NCBI GenBank assembly: GCA_016800925.1
Contig: JABCPU010000479.1
Location: 1-49,146 of the forward strand
Origin: Suillus spraguei
Taxonomy: Eukaryota; Basidiomycota; Agaricomycetes; Boletales; Suillaceae
DNA: 49,146 nt
Reading direction: 5' to 3'
Positions 35,390 to 46,187 of this stretch are shown here, in pieces. Under the pieces are notes generated by a model, which had not been told where the DNA came from, did no database searches, and saw nothing but the letters and a program-made list of their open reading frames with translations. Numbering within the stretch: position 1 is the stretch's first letter; every line of letters begins with the position of its first letter. The position numbers and the translations under genes are program-made.

Positions 35390-36855
35390 GTGGAAGGCGT
35401 GGAATCAGAACAGCCATCCGCCAGAGAGTCTCATCTATATGTTCATGTGCTTGAGTGCTATTGCCTTGAGTGACTTCTAAGGATCTTAAATTATATGTGT
35501 GATGAAGTGTTCCATATGTGAAAAAGTGGCCCCCATGTGCCAAAGCCGGATTGGGGTAGTATTCTGCATGTAACTGGCCTGGTGGCTGGATTCTACAAAG
35601 AAGATGATCATGAGGTAACTGTCCTAGACACCGTCTATCCATGGGCTTACAACAAATCTCCAGAGTATATTGTCAAGGTCTCAGCCTTATAATCATCCAA
35701 GCTATGAGGGCCACAGATGGATTTGGTGGTTTGAACAGGCACCTGGTCACCATGAGCAATCTTTTGGAAAAACAGTGTCCGGAGTTGTATCCCAATGACT
35801 GGAAAGAAATAGGTGTTCCTGCCTTCAGAGTCATCATGCGGAGGAATTAGTACCCCACCCTGGGACACGGAGGCGCATGGGCTGCCAAGATGCATACCCC
35901 ATGCTGGCGGGGGATAATCTTTGGTAGTCCAGTACCAGGCCAGCTGGCCATCATCTAGGGGACTGAGTGTGGATGAACAGCAATGCGGAGGAGACTAGAT
36001 GGTGCTTACACCAGTTCAGGAGGCAAACCTACCGCTATGGGACAATTCAGAACACATCTTTGCTCGTTTGGGTTGTTTATACCTGAAATTAAATCACCCA
36101 TCACGCCAGGCACCTGATATTGAGCAGGATTTTTTGCTCGCAGCTCCATATCTGATCAACTAGGATAAGCCATGATCATATATGAACAATGAAGGTCCAG
36201 AACCTCACCATACATATCCACAGGTGTGGTGTTGTGAATGCCATACTGCTTTTCCAGATACTCCATTGTTAGGTTTAAGGGTCCAGGCCTCACTGCCTCA
36301 TGCACAATGACACATTTTCCTGCTGCAAGACTAGACCGTATTTCCATTGATAATACCTCATTTTCACTGAGGGCCCCATTGAGATGGGTCACAAATCTGG
36401 ACCCCGGTTTGGATGCAGGAACTGCAGCGAATTTTTTCGTAAGGCACAGGTCCTCAATCAATACATTTTTTCTGTCTCGCATCACAGTGGGCAGTACGGT
36501 GATATGGCCATCATCCCATGTCACAACCTTTGTCTCCAGGGGAACCTCTGCACCCAGGATGATTTGATGGTGCCATGGAATGCCGGAAGAAACCACTGGT
36601 ATGTGAATGGCTATCTATTGTTTGATCCTGCACTGAAGAAGGGATCCAGGAAAATGCAGGTGATAATACTCAAAGTCCAGCCACAGCCGAAGTGATTGGT
36701 TCCGCTAGAGTCCGGGCAGTGCTCCTGTGTCGACGCAATTTTCGTTTGCAAGCGGCTTGGGCATCTCGACGTTTCTGTTTGGCCTCCAGTGGCAGTTTGC
36801 GCTCATATCTACGGTTATACTCTCTCTTGCACTCTGGAGACATGGCACGTGTCAT
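35390..36855 (-). pseudogene. JmjC-like oxygenase gene, broken
   Basis: In transcription order: a basic start (36855-36670, CKREYNRRYERKLPLEAKQK); a frame at 36596-36156 with PGSRFVTHLNGALSENEV, GKCVIVHEAVRPGPLNLTME and YLEKQYGIH; a frame at 35895-35650 with GGVLIPPHDDSEGRNTYFFP, holding the H-x-D expected to bind Fe(II); and a frame at 35642-35390 with IQPPGQLHAEYYPNPA, GGHFFTYGTLHHTYNLR and a WRMAVLIPRLP helix. This order (H-x-D, PPG..H, GGHF) is that of JmjC-type domains in an Agaricomycete family known to me by pattern. Frame shifts near 35650 and 35900 mean the copy is not translatable as one protein. Active JmjC enzymes demethylate histones or hydroxylate proteins. Confidence 0.6.
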
Positions 36856-36859
36856 GATG

Positions 36860-37215
36860 ATGTTTCTTTTGAGCTGGAGGTGCTGGCTTTGTTTGGTGGG
36901 AGGGTATAAAGCGGAGCTGCAACTAGCCAGTTAGGGTTCACTTCCTCCGCGGACTTTGAAGTAACGGTGGCGTGCTTGTCCTTGGACTCCAAGTCCTAAT
37001 CAATCACTGATGGGCCCTCTTTCATGGCTGTCATTAATACTTATGGGTTTGAAATTGCATGGCATGCAGCATTCCAAGTAAAACAGACTGGCTTCACTCC
37101 AGAAGGTTACCAATATGTCGGTGCAGGTCCAAAAGTCGGGCTTAATGATATGATGGCTAGAAAATATATATCTTGTATAAAAGGATGTCAGATTTGGGAA
37201 ACACATCTTTTAATA
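36860..37215. other. Intergenic region before the Tc1 insertion
   Basis: A TATAAAG string lies at about 36904 on the plus strand. A short plus-strand frame (37024-37206, GFTPEGYQYVGAGPKVGL) reads into the Tc1 end and may be a remnant of a gene cut by the insertion. It was not recognised. Confidence 0.35.
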
Positions 37216-37217
37216 TA

Positions 37218-37430
37218 CAGTGGCTCAAAAAACTGTCCGCATGTTTTGGCATTTTTCACTATCTATAATATTGTGTGAGAACAAACAAATGCCTCAAAAG
37301 CATGCTTATACCACATTGTAGTATGGCTTCAGGGCTTTCATTTGAGCCCTACACCGTGGGAATCGGTGGAGATATGGTGGAGATACAAGGCTCACAAATG
37401 GTGACTCATGCAGACAGTTTTTTGACTCAA
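37218..37430 (+). repeat. Left terminal inverted repeat of the Tc1 element
   Basis: Starts CAGTGGCTCAAAAAACTGTC and ends with the inverted inner site CATGCAGACAGTTTTTTGAC. The reverse complement occupies 38589-38803. Confidence 0.9.
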
Positions 37431-37456
37431 GTATTTTACAGTAATAACCAGGTATT

Positions 37457-38443
37457 CTAGTATTTTGTATGACCTCCCTTGGCTTTAATTACTGCCTCTA
37501 TCCTTCTAGGCATACTCTCAATTAATTTCTGGCAATCCTCAGCTGTGATCTTCCCCCATTCCACTGCTACTCTCTCCCAAAGCTCCCATACTCCTTTAGG
37601 GGGGTTTTCATAGGCTTGAAGCTTTTTCTTGAGTGTTCCCCAGAGATGTTCAATGACATTGACATCAGGAGACTGTGCTGGCCAGTCAAGAACATTGATG
37701 TTATGTTCTTCAAACCATTCCCTAGCTCTTCTGGATGTGTGCTTGGGATCATTATCCTGTTGGAAAATGATATCTTCTTCATCAATCCCTGATTCTGCCA
37801 AGCTAGGCAGCAAGTGGTCATTTAAAATGTCCACATACTGCTCAGCATTCATCTTCCCCTCAACCTCAGCAAGCATTCCCACACCATTCCATCCCATACA
37901 GCCCCATACCATTAAAGAACCTCCTCCAAACTTGACAGTCCCATTAACCTCTCTGTCTGTTAGGCCATCTCCCTTCTTTTTCCATACATACACCTTCCCA
38001 TCTAACCATATAACACGCTTCCAGTCCTCTACAGTCCAGTGTTGATGAGCTAAGGCAAAGGCTAGTCTTCTCTGCCTATGTTTGATGGAGAGAAGAGGCT
38101 TTTTCTTCTTTGTTACTGCCTTGAGATGAGCTGCCTTGAGAACATTCCTCACAGTTTGTGAAGAGACAGGGGTAGTGATGGTGGAATTGATATAATGGGT
38201 GGCTTGGACAGCATTATCAGCCTTTCCTGTAGTGATATGTTGGATAATAGCCCTTTTGTCAGTAGAGGTAAGCTTGGATGGACGTCCTCCACAAGAGTTT
38301 TCCTTGTCTGGGTGGCTTTCTTTGATGAACTTGGCCACAGTGGACTTGCATACTCCAGTTCTAGAGGAAATTTGGCGAGCAGAGAGGCCAGCATAAGACA
38401 GAGAGAGGATATTATCTCTTTGAGCAGAGGAGATGGCTTTCAT
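37457..38443 (-). CDS. Tc1-family transposase
   Basis: The open frame gives 328 residues from MKAISSAQRDNIL; an upstream ATG at 38521 adds only a hydrophobic leader, so 38443 is preferred, and family length (about 330-350) agrees. The N-terminal half has helix-turn-helix sequence (LSYAGLSARQISSRTGVCKS) and the GGRPSKL linker typical of Tc1 paired domains. The catalytic domain shows VIWLDGKV (first Asp), IIFQQDNDPKHTS (second Asp) and WPAQSPDVNVIEHLW (third acidic residue, Glu), the DD34E-type pattern. The first motif reads LDGK instead of the usual SDES or SDET, yet keeps the aspartate. The protein binds the inverted repeats and cuts and pastes the element into TA sites. No stop or frame break was seen. 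Confidence 0.95.
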   Translation of the reverse strand: MKAISSAQRDNILSLSYAGLSARQISSRTGVCKSTVAKFIKESHPDKENSCGGRPSKLTSTDKRAIIQHITTGKADNAVQATHYINSTITTPVSSQTVRNVLKAAHLKAVTKKKKPLLSIKHRQRRLAFALAHQHWTVEDWKRVIWLDGKVYVWKKKGDGLTDREVNGTVKFGGGSLMVWGCMGWNGVGMLAEVEGKMNAEQYVDILNDHLLPSLAESGIDEEDIIFQQDNDPKHTSRRAREWFEEHNINVLDWPAQSPDVNVIEHLWGTLKKKLQAYENPPKGVWELWERVAVEWGKITAEDCQKLIESMPRRIEAVIKAKGGHTKY

Positions 38444-38588
38444 GGTGATTATGACTATGATACATGAGATATTCTGGTTTATATAGTTAGATATAGTCAT
38501 AAAATAACATAATGACACCACTTTATAATTTATATAATAGTGGCATGATTTTTATGGTGTCATAAATAATGATTTATATAGTTTTAAT

Positions 38589-38803
38589 ATACACTCAAAA
38601 AACTGTCCACATGAGTCATCATTTTATAAGCCTTATATCTCCACCATATCTCCGCCGATTCCCACGGTGTAGGGCTCAAATAAAAGCCCTGAAACCATAC
38701 TACAATGTGGTATAAGTATGTCCTTGAGGAATTTGTTCATTCTCACACAATATCATAGATAGTGAAAAATGTCAAAACATGCGGATAGTTTTTTGAGCCA
38801 CTG
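38589..38803 (-). repeat. Right terminal inverted repeat of the Tc1 element
   Basis: Mirrors 37218-37430, with several differences, among them GCGGATAG for the complement of CTGTCCGC. Inner site CTCAAAAAACTGTCCACATG, outer end TTTTTTGAGCCACTG. Confidence 0.9.
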
Positions 38804-38823
38804 TACTTTTTATGAGGAATGTC

Positions 38824-40168
38824 TCAGTGCTCATATGAATGTGACTGGACATCCACCTGCCATTTTTGAGCCAAGACTTCAAATGCAGCTCGTGCCGAAT
38901 TTTGAATGCAGGCAGCCTTTAATGAAGTTATGGGTAAAGTAACTCCTATGCCTTGCGACAAATTTCTGGAGGATAACATAGATGACAACCAAGGAGCCAC
39001 CGTGCCATGTGTGTGGCAACCCTGGAACCACCTAAGGTCCTTGAGTGGCGATACAACTCCAACTGTCCAAACTTACCACAACGCATTTTCAGCAGTTTCC
39101 ACATAGCACCCAAGGTCCGCCATGATAAAATTGAACTCGTCAGCCAGCGCTTCTTTGCGGGTCTGCAGGGCTATGGTCCAAGTGGCATCACAGTCAATAT
39201 GCTGGGGCGCCACAAAGTTCCAACAATAATATGCAGTTACACCTATGCCCCCCAAAGAATTGACTTCAGAGGACAACCGTCTGAGCTCCCTGGCAACCTG
39301 AGGATGAAAAGGTTCAATTGCTGCCACCATCCTTTCTACATCCTGGGATTTCACGTATTAGTCGGAGATGGGGATAAAAATGTATTGTGAATATACCTCA
39401 GCATGAGCAAATAGTAACCTGATATGGGCAGTATCCCTGACCTCCATACCTCCATAACACGTATAACCATCTCCAGGCCTTCCCCCGGCAGGTTTCCTGG
39501 AGCCTACTGGGTGCATTTTACCCCATTCAAATCTGCGGAACTGGCTGCCCCGCTTGATAGCTTTGGTCTCCTTTCCGGTGGAGGGGTCACATCAGATCTC
39601 CCGAAGGTCCTCCTGAGAAAATGCGTCAAATGAAACTCCTGCCAACACTGTTTTGGGTGAGTCTGCATCAACCAACAGGGTTACGTCCCAGCCACACCAT
39701 GCCAGCACATCTGCACGATGGAAAATCTTTCGCAACCCCAGGTCCATTAAAGGAACGTAGTCAGCACAGACAGCCCTACCCTGCAGATGAAAATAAAAAT
39801 AAAAACTGACAGGAATGCCTACAACGAGACACTCACCTTCCCTGTGGGCAGAAGTCGATCAGGATCATCGGCAGGATAGGGTGTGACAACCTTCCCATGG
39901 ATTTCTGAGTGATCATTTGGCTTGATAGTCCAATACCTGACACACTTGGAATCCTCAGGCTGATGATAACATGTGCGACAACCCCTAGTAACTGGATCCA
40001 CATTTTTGTGAAACTTCACATGAAAATCTTTGGATGATTCTTGGCATAGACGCCTCAGCTTGGCAGACAACTTCAGAACCAAAAACAGTTCTTCGTCCAA
40101 ATGCAGGGCATTCAGTTCGTCAGGGGAGAAAGTGCAAATATGACGGAATAGATGGCTCTCTCATTATT
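38824..40168 (-). pseudogene. 2-oxoglutarate/Fe(II) dioxygenase-like gene, TET/JBP type
   Basis: Exons on the minus strand: about 40168-39837 (SPDELNALHLDEEL, CRTCYHQPEDSKC), 39780-39397 (GRAVCADYVPLMDLG, FRRFEWGKMHPVGSRKP), 39342-39077 (GVTAYYCWNFVAPQHIDCDA, DEFNFIMADLG) and 39031-38824 (WWFQGCHTHGTVAP to the stop). GT-AG introns join them in frame; one has a CTAAT branch-like site. QHID supplies the H-x-D and HTHGTV the distal histidine expected to bind iron. The layout matches a 2OG dioxygenase family common in Agaricomycetes. A TGA at 39592-39594 (EDLREI*CDP) breaks it, where CGA arginine fits. TET/JBP enzymes oxidise methylated bases; whether this family does is an inference. The start is missing at the 40.17 kb junction. 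The Tc1 element lies 20 bp past the stop. Confidence 0.62.
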
Positions 40169-41083
40169 GTTGCTAAATCATTATTTTGATATTCTTTCCT
40201 CAAGATACCATTAAAGGCTGCATCTCTATGTAAAACTCTGGCAGAACTACATCAAAAATGTTCTCAAGCACCTCCTACTCCTTTTCATCTGGCTCTTAAA
40301 ATGTTAGATGAAAAAGATGGTTTATGCCGAGTCTATACTCAAAATATCGATCAACTAGAATTAAAGGCAGGATTATCCTGTGGAGTGCCTCAGACACACC
40401 ATATCAAAGAAACCCCACGATGCATTCCTTTACATGGCACATTGGAGACTCTAGCATGCATAAAATGCTGCCATCAGCCACAGCTACACTCGCATATTTT
40501 GACTCTAACAACTGGTTGTCTACCACTATGCCCAGCTTGTCAACAGATTGAATACCAGCATCAAATCATGCACAAACATCCCCATGCACCAGGAATATTA
40601 ATCCCAAATATAGTCCTTTATGGTCAGACCCATCCAGTTGGGGATTATCTGGAACACTACATCACAAGTGATGCTAATGGTAGTCGCCATAGAGTAAAAG
40701 CAGATGTTTTACTAGTTGCTGGAACTAGCCTCAAGATTCCAGGTGTCATTGCTGCAGTACATGAGTTTGCTCGGGCAGTTCATGCCCAGAACTCAGGAGG
40801 TGGTTATAGATCAATTTATTTAGATCAAAAACCACCTTCATCAAAATGGAATGACATTTTTGATGCTTGGGTATCAGGTGACATACAGATTTTTGCCCAA
40901 CATTTAATAAGATCCCTTACTCCTCAGTCCAACCACTCTATAGAGAATATCATTCAATCTCAATACTCCACCAGTATAACAATCTTGGCAGAAGATCTTT
41001 CTCCTGAAGCTGAATCCTTTTTACAAGGCAGGGATCATGTTACATTACATATCAGGCAACCCTTTTATATACCTACCTTATAA
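40144..41083 (+). pseudogene. Sirtuin (Sir2 family, Hst4-like), 5' truncated
   Basis: The open part (from 40190) reads LCKTLAELHQ, PPTPFHLALKMLDEKD, then RVYTQNIDQLELKAGL (NAD-binding TQNID), PRCIPLHGTLE (catalytic His), CIKCCHQ and CPACQ (zinc-binding C-x2-C pairs), PNIVLYGQTHP, VLLVAGTSLKIPG, and ending near WNDIFDAWVSGDIQIFAQ. This order and spacing fit fungal Hst3/Hst4-type NAD-dependent deacetylases acting on histones. The N-terminal GAG.S..GIPDFR motif is not found. The frame upstream of a TGA at 40187-40189 still looks related (DGIDGSLIIVAKSLF) for about 45 bp and then fades at the 40.17 kb junction. So the gene lacks its Rossmann start and is probably inactive. Its 3' end meets the large gene at 41.2 kb convergently. 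Confidence 0.85.
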
Positions 41084-41194
41084 AAAAGCTGGATCTAGAT
41101 ATTCCTTTAGACCCTTTTCTGTTTATAGTTTCAGATAACCAAATCATGCATGATTCAGAAAATTTGAAATACAAATGCATGAGCCTAATAGTGT

Positions 41195-44100
41195 TTAGTG
41201 GACACTAACATCAGAGTCATTGTGCTCTTCATCAGCTTCCTCTCCACTCCTATCATCATCAAATAATGAGTCAATTTCAGACTCATCATTGGTTAGATCA
41301 TTATCATTTGAATCTGACATAGAATTTGTTTCAGAGACACTGTCATCTTCTGTTTGTTTTTTCTTGGAGCTGTTTCTATCTTTGGTGCTTGGACAGGGCT
41401 TTGATGCTGCTGTGTCATGTGGCAGAGGTATCTTTTGACTGATGACGCTTTGCTAATGATAAAAGAATGAGTGATATCTTTGAAGATGTCTGACTTGGTC
41501 ATACTTTAATCTGCCTAGTTGGTGGTTTTCTAGCATGCTTAGCCTTTGTAGAACGGCGATCAACTCTAGTGCGCTTTCTTCCTCCAATTTTTTGTATGAG
41601 GTAGAAATTTGGATTAGTGACTATCTTGATGCTATCTTGACCAGAAGCCAAGGTCCAAGTAGAGCCAGGACTTTTTTGAGTAGGTTTGTTGGCATCCGGA
41701 AGGCATTGAAGATTGGCAAATAGTATATCCAATCTGTCATGCAGATGCTGCAACTGGGCTTCAGATAGTTTGGAGCACATCTCATGATAGCTTGCAATAT
41801 AACCCTGGGTCCAATAAATCTTCCACTTTGATGACTGTGGTGGTGCAGAGTCCTTGTGAGGAAAAAATGAGCAAATGAGAGATGAGGACAGCCAGGTTTA
41901 TCTCCTTCTAGTCTAGCACTGCAGGCTTGGAATTTGATGGAGATAATCCATCGATTTATCCGATCCAAAGACCAGCATGTCATAGCCTCCTGGAGATTAT
42001 GGCAGATTGTGGGATTGACAGTGATGGCATCCATAAATTCATCAGTAGTCTGTGTTCCACCCAGCTGCAACCAAAACTCTCTGGTGAATTGGATGAATAG
42101 AAGGCCTATGTTCAAATCTCCTGGATCCCAGATGGAGTCATAAATCCAAGGCCTCATTAAGACTTGAGGGCGATCTTCAACTGTCTCCACTACATCCTTC
42201 CAGCTAGGCTGCGGACCAATAGGCCAGTTGTCTGAACTTGTTATATGATTGGATGGAGGATGGATTTTAGGATGGCTTTTGATATTGGCACCCATGATTT
42301 TGAGAACCTCAGCATTGTCTTCTTTCATGATATATTCTTCCATATTATAAAGAAAGAGCATGCCATGCCGATCCCATATCCTCTCAACATCTAGACTTTG
42401 AAGGGACTGCCGCAAATGGAGATCCATTGCTATAGGGGTGGAGGTCAAACACCTTAGAAGATGACATATGATGCTGGTTTGGATGCCATAGTTGAGAGGT
42501 TTCTCCACTTTTAATGTTTTTTGAAGACGTCTCAAGCCCTCCAGCCTGCTATCCATGAGTCCAAACCAAACATTGGATGGAATCCAAAGAATAGGTTGAT
42601 ATTTCATAAAGCTTCAGCCTAGTTGTCATCTATGAGCAACATAAAAAGCAAAACAAATATTGAAAGACATACCTGTTTTTTTAAATAGGGAAGGACCTCT
42701 AAAGCAGCTTGTCCACTCATTCTATATTCATCACGACATTCATAGGCTCTTTGAGAAGGACCGCCACTATAGATTTCATGCATCCATCTACATTCTTTGA
42801 GATATGCTTCGGTGAAATGATAGGCATCTCTATCAGAAATAAACTTTGGTTGGTTGTTGTTGGGCCTGATGGCCTCATAGGACAAATGATAAGCAGAACG
42901 AAAGCAGATCTGGCTGGAACGTGCATTGGCTAACATCATTTCTGCCTGAATTCCACCATATCTCCCTAAAGTGTTAGTATGATAAATATTGCCCTTTTTA
43001 AATACTCCTTTTTGAAAAGAAGCCTTCAAAGCATCCAGCCTCCAAAGACCTACAAACTGACCAGTGGGATTGAAGCTGATTCCCAGATCCAAGTATAGTT
43101 CTCCATGCTTCCGGTCCATTATATAATCCCAGTCCAAGTTTGCAAAGTTGGTCTTCAGAGCTTCATATGGAGAGTTATATCTGCCATCTTGGCCATCCTT
43201 TGTCCATAGTTTGATGCCTTTGCCTTCCAAGACAAAAAAGAAGGATCCATATGGGGCCAACATTGCTTGATCTCTAACACGCGTCTTCATGCTATTTTGA
43301 ATCCTTTCAAATGCTGTTCTGGAGACAGGAGTGGCTTTAGATCTTTGACTTCCAGGCTGACCAGAGCCACCTTTGCGTGATTTGTATCTGATCTCATGGA
43401 CGGTGGTATCCACATATGGCAAAGAAGAATTAGATGACTCCTGAGATATCGAAGGTAGAACCACTTGGTTTCAAAATAAATCAATGACATCCAGAGGAAT
43501 TCGAGTAGCCTTTAATGATGAGTTGGTACGGTTGTGAATCATTCTTGGAAAGAAGAGCAGAAGATTGGAGATATGATTTCCTGTGCTTAGCACACCAAAT
43601 GGCACATGAGGTATGGAGCTTAAAGGGATGGATTTGGTCCACCACTCTTGTCTTTGAGTGCCATCTGGACCCTGGTCTTCTGCACTTTGAGGGATGAGAA
43701 CATCCACATAAATGTGATTGTGCTTCTGGATAGGTGCTTGCTGATCGATTACTGGAGCCAAGTATATTCCTAAGCTGAGAGCAGGACAAAAGTCTTGAGT
43801 AACTCAGATATAGCTGTCAATGTCCACAGAGATCATGATCTCATCAGGAACATCCATATCTAGCTCTAGGTCCATTATAATCCTCTGGTTTCCAGTGGGA
43901 TGAGCTCCAAAAACAAATAGAGTTTCATATACTCCTTTTTTTTCTGAAGCCAGCTGTCTAGCATCTAGCAACATCTCAGATCCTACCATGATCCTGACGT
44001 CACTTGGAACCACCATTCTTTTATCAGAAAACATAGAGCTTCTAGACAGGCTAACGCTTTCTGCTCTCTAGTGACCAACCTGCCAGCTAGGATCATATGC

Positions 44101-45624
44101 ATCAGATACTCCAATGCTCATCATGTAATCGAGAGCATTCATCGGAGGGCCCAACCAGAACATCTGAGAGAAGCTGGGAAGAATTCTATATCCATAATCT
44201 CTGTAGAGCATGGCAGAGCCTAGTTCACTAATCCAAGTATTTCTGGAAGCAGACCACATTTCTCCAGCATCTGTGATGGGGTGCATGCACTCTAGGGTAG
44301 GTCCATTCCAATATTGGTCGAATTTTGGATCAAATGGTGTCCATCTAGATGGCATAGTGTTTGTATCACGAAGGTGGGTGCCTATGGTCAAAGAATGGCG
44401 ATTCAAGAGTTGCTTTAGATTTGATGTCATTTGGGGACTTGGGATTAGGTTGACCATGAGATTATCTTCTTGAGGATCAGAATCAGAAGTTGAAGTCTTG
44501 TCTTCTAGGCTTGCTGCAGTTTGACCCAGTTTTGAACAACAGTCGGGGCAATTGTATAACATGATGGCAAGCTGAGTTATGATGGCCTGATGATGACGTC
44601 CTATTTGCTGAGATTCTTCTAATCTAGCAGTTAAGACTTCCTGAGAGATCCTATCTATTCCATTCCAATGATGTGGAAGATCATCACCAAGATATAGATA
44701 ATGACTCCACTGGCGTCTGCAGCTGAGTTTCACCATCTCTAATATTCTGAGACGAATAGTGTGTCCACAAGGTACGGTCGGCAGCTGCAAACTTCCATCA
44801 AGATGGTGGCTTAGTCCATGTTCCAAAAAATGCTCCAATATAGCACATGAGAGAGGACCACATTCACAATCTTGTGATCCTGGTAAACAGAATTTGAGGT
44901 TTTCATAGATCCATACAGCAGCAACATCTCCAGAAGACCAGTCATGCAGCATAGCCAATCTTTTCCAATATGATGGACCATGCCATGCACTCCAGTTGCT
45001 TTATGAACTGCTTGCAGATTGAAGTATGGAAGTTGAATGATGACCCAGGATATGAGCACTTTGACGGTGATAGTCAAGATAGCCACGTAGTGGTGTTGAG
45101 ATATAGTAAGAATGAATCCAACCTGACCAGTGGAATGGGAATGTTCCTGGGAAGAAGACAAGAAGTGTCTTTGCTGAAATTTTTGAATTTCATCTAGTGC
45201 AGGCATCTTGTTGACCAATGAAGGAGCCACAGCTGTCATATCAGCATATCTTAAAGGGCCTTGACCATATTTTGGATACCATTTGGTCATTAGAAACATA
45301 TTGAGCACAGCTTCTCCAACATGTTTCTGAGGATTTAATGTGTGAAGCTGCTCTAGAGCAGGAAGCCACAGGGTAGGGCAGGTCAAATTCAGCATGGGAT
45401 CAATGTCTACTATAACATTCAGTTAAAGAGGCTTAAAGTCAAATATTTATATTTTAAAATCATTCACCTGAAGATTCTACATCATCTTGACCTTCTGACA
45501 TTGCATCTGAATCATCAGCCTGATAAGATCTGATCCATGCAGGACCAGATTCTTTTGCACTTTCAGGTTGATAATCATCTGATGGAAATTCTTTTTTCAG
45601 ACAATAATCCATGTTTTTGAACAT
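41195..45624 (-). pseudogene. Giant hypothetical gene with Ulp1-like peptidase region, many breaks
   Basis: Exon 1 (45624-45468, MFKNMDYCLKKEF) joins by a clean intron to 45409 (VDIDPMLNLTCPTLWLPALE). The Ulp1-like part follows: QHHYVAILTI (His region), SAHILGHHS, WHGPSYWKRLAMLHDW and GSQDCECGPLSCAILEHF, where QD-C and GPL fit the C48 peptidase Gln and catalytic Cys. Then come RMVVPSDVRIMVG, DVIDLF*NQVVLPS, FGSFFF-like YGSFFFVLEGKGIKLWTKD, LDLGISF and VGLWRLDALKASF, ILWIPSNVWFGLMDSRL, GYIASYHEMCSKL, a basic stretch and an acidic tail (exon 41452-41195). Stops lie at 45001-45003, 44068-44070, 43804-43806 and 43471-43473, and frame changes near 45055, 42615 and 41860. It belongs to a large uncharacterised Agaricomycete family. 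The Ulp1 reading is moderate; the copy is dead or mutated. Confidence 0.6.
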
Positions 45625-45629
45625 ATCTC

Positions 45630-46187
45630 TCTAGAATGTCAGATAAATCATTAGATATTGAATCTTGTTGATTGGCTCTGGCATCATGACCATCTGCACC
45701 ATGTAGACATTCCTTGAAGGATTTGTTGCAGCCATTGTCAGATAACTATCATCCGATGATAGATGCAGTTAAGCCATGAGCTTGGAATGACAGGTGATGC
45801 ATGAGATGAATTGTTTGAATTTTGATGCAGAAGATCCACTGATCTAGAAGTTGATTAGTTTAAGTCACCTTTAACTAATTATATTGGCTGAATTACCTGT
45901 ATGCATGAAGTGGAAGCAAACATGATTGGTGTTCTTGTAGATATAGGATAAAAGTCAGAATCTGAAGATAGCTGCATGTCTAGCCAGCTTGCAGTATGCT
46001 GTGTGTGATAAGATGAGGATGCAGGCATGACAGATGTTGAGACCAATGAATTGATTTTAGTTTCATGTAATGAAATTAAAGATAAATTAAGTTTATTTGA
46101 CTTTTGCAATTTAGATTAGATATGACTAAGATAAATAAATATATACTCTAATGATGCTTTGCAAGATACTTTTAGTATCCGACCAAA
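45630..46187. promoter_or_regulatory. Divergent intergenic region of about 560 bp
   Basis: This AT-rich stretch separates the start of the minus-strand giant gene (45624) from the plus-strand reader gene (46188) and should hold both promoters. No specific element could be named. Confidence 0.4.

Larger units (their letters stand above)
37218..38803 (-). mobile_element. Complete Tc1/mariner-type transposon, 1586 bp
   Basis: The ends CAGTGGCTCAAAAAACTG and its complement are flanked by TA at 37216-37217 and 38804-38805, the target site of Tc1 elements. The terminal inverted repeats are long, about 210 bp. Each has an outer site (37223-37243; 38778-38798) and an inner, oppositely oriented copy of the same CTCAAAAAACTGTCC motif (about 37407-37430; 38591-38614). 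One open transposase gene lies inside. A near-identical truncated end at 34511 shows at least one more copy. It is likely recent and possibly active. Confidence 0.93.

Noticed and set aside
38444..38521. Longer transposase start at 38521
   Set aside because: The extra 26 residues are hydrophobic and not Tc1-like; the start at 38443 gives the usual length and paired-domain beginning.
40301..41083. Treating the ATG at 40301 as the true start of a full-length sirtuin
   Set aside because: Coding similarity (PPTPFHLALK, LCKTLAELHQ) extends upstream of it, and the essential NAD-binding start is missing, so the gene is truncated rather than naturally short.
41220..41438. Serine-rich plus-strand open frame
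   Set aside because: It is the complement of the acidic tail exon of the large minus-strand gene, which is supported by a clean intron.
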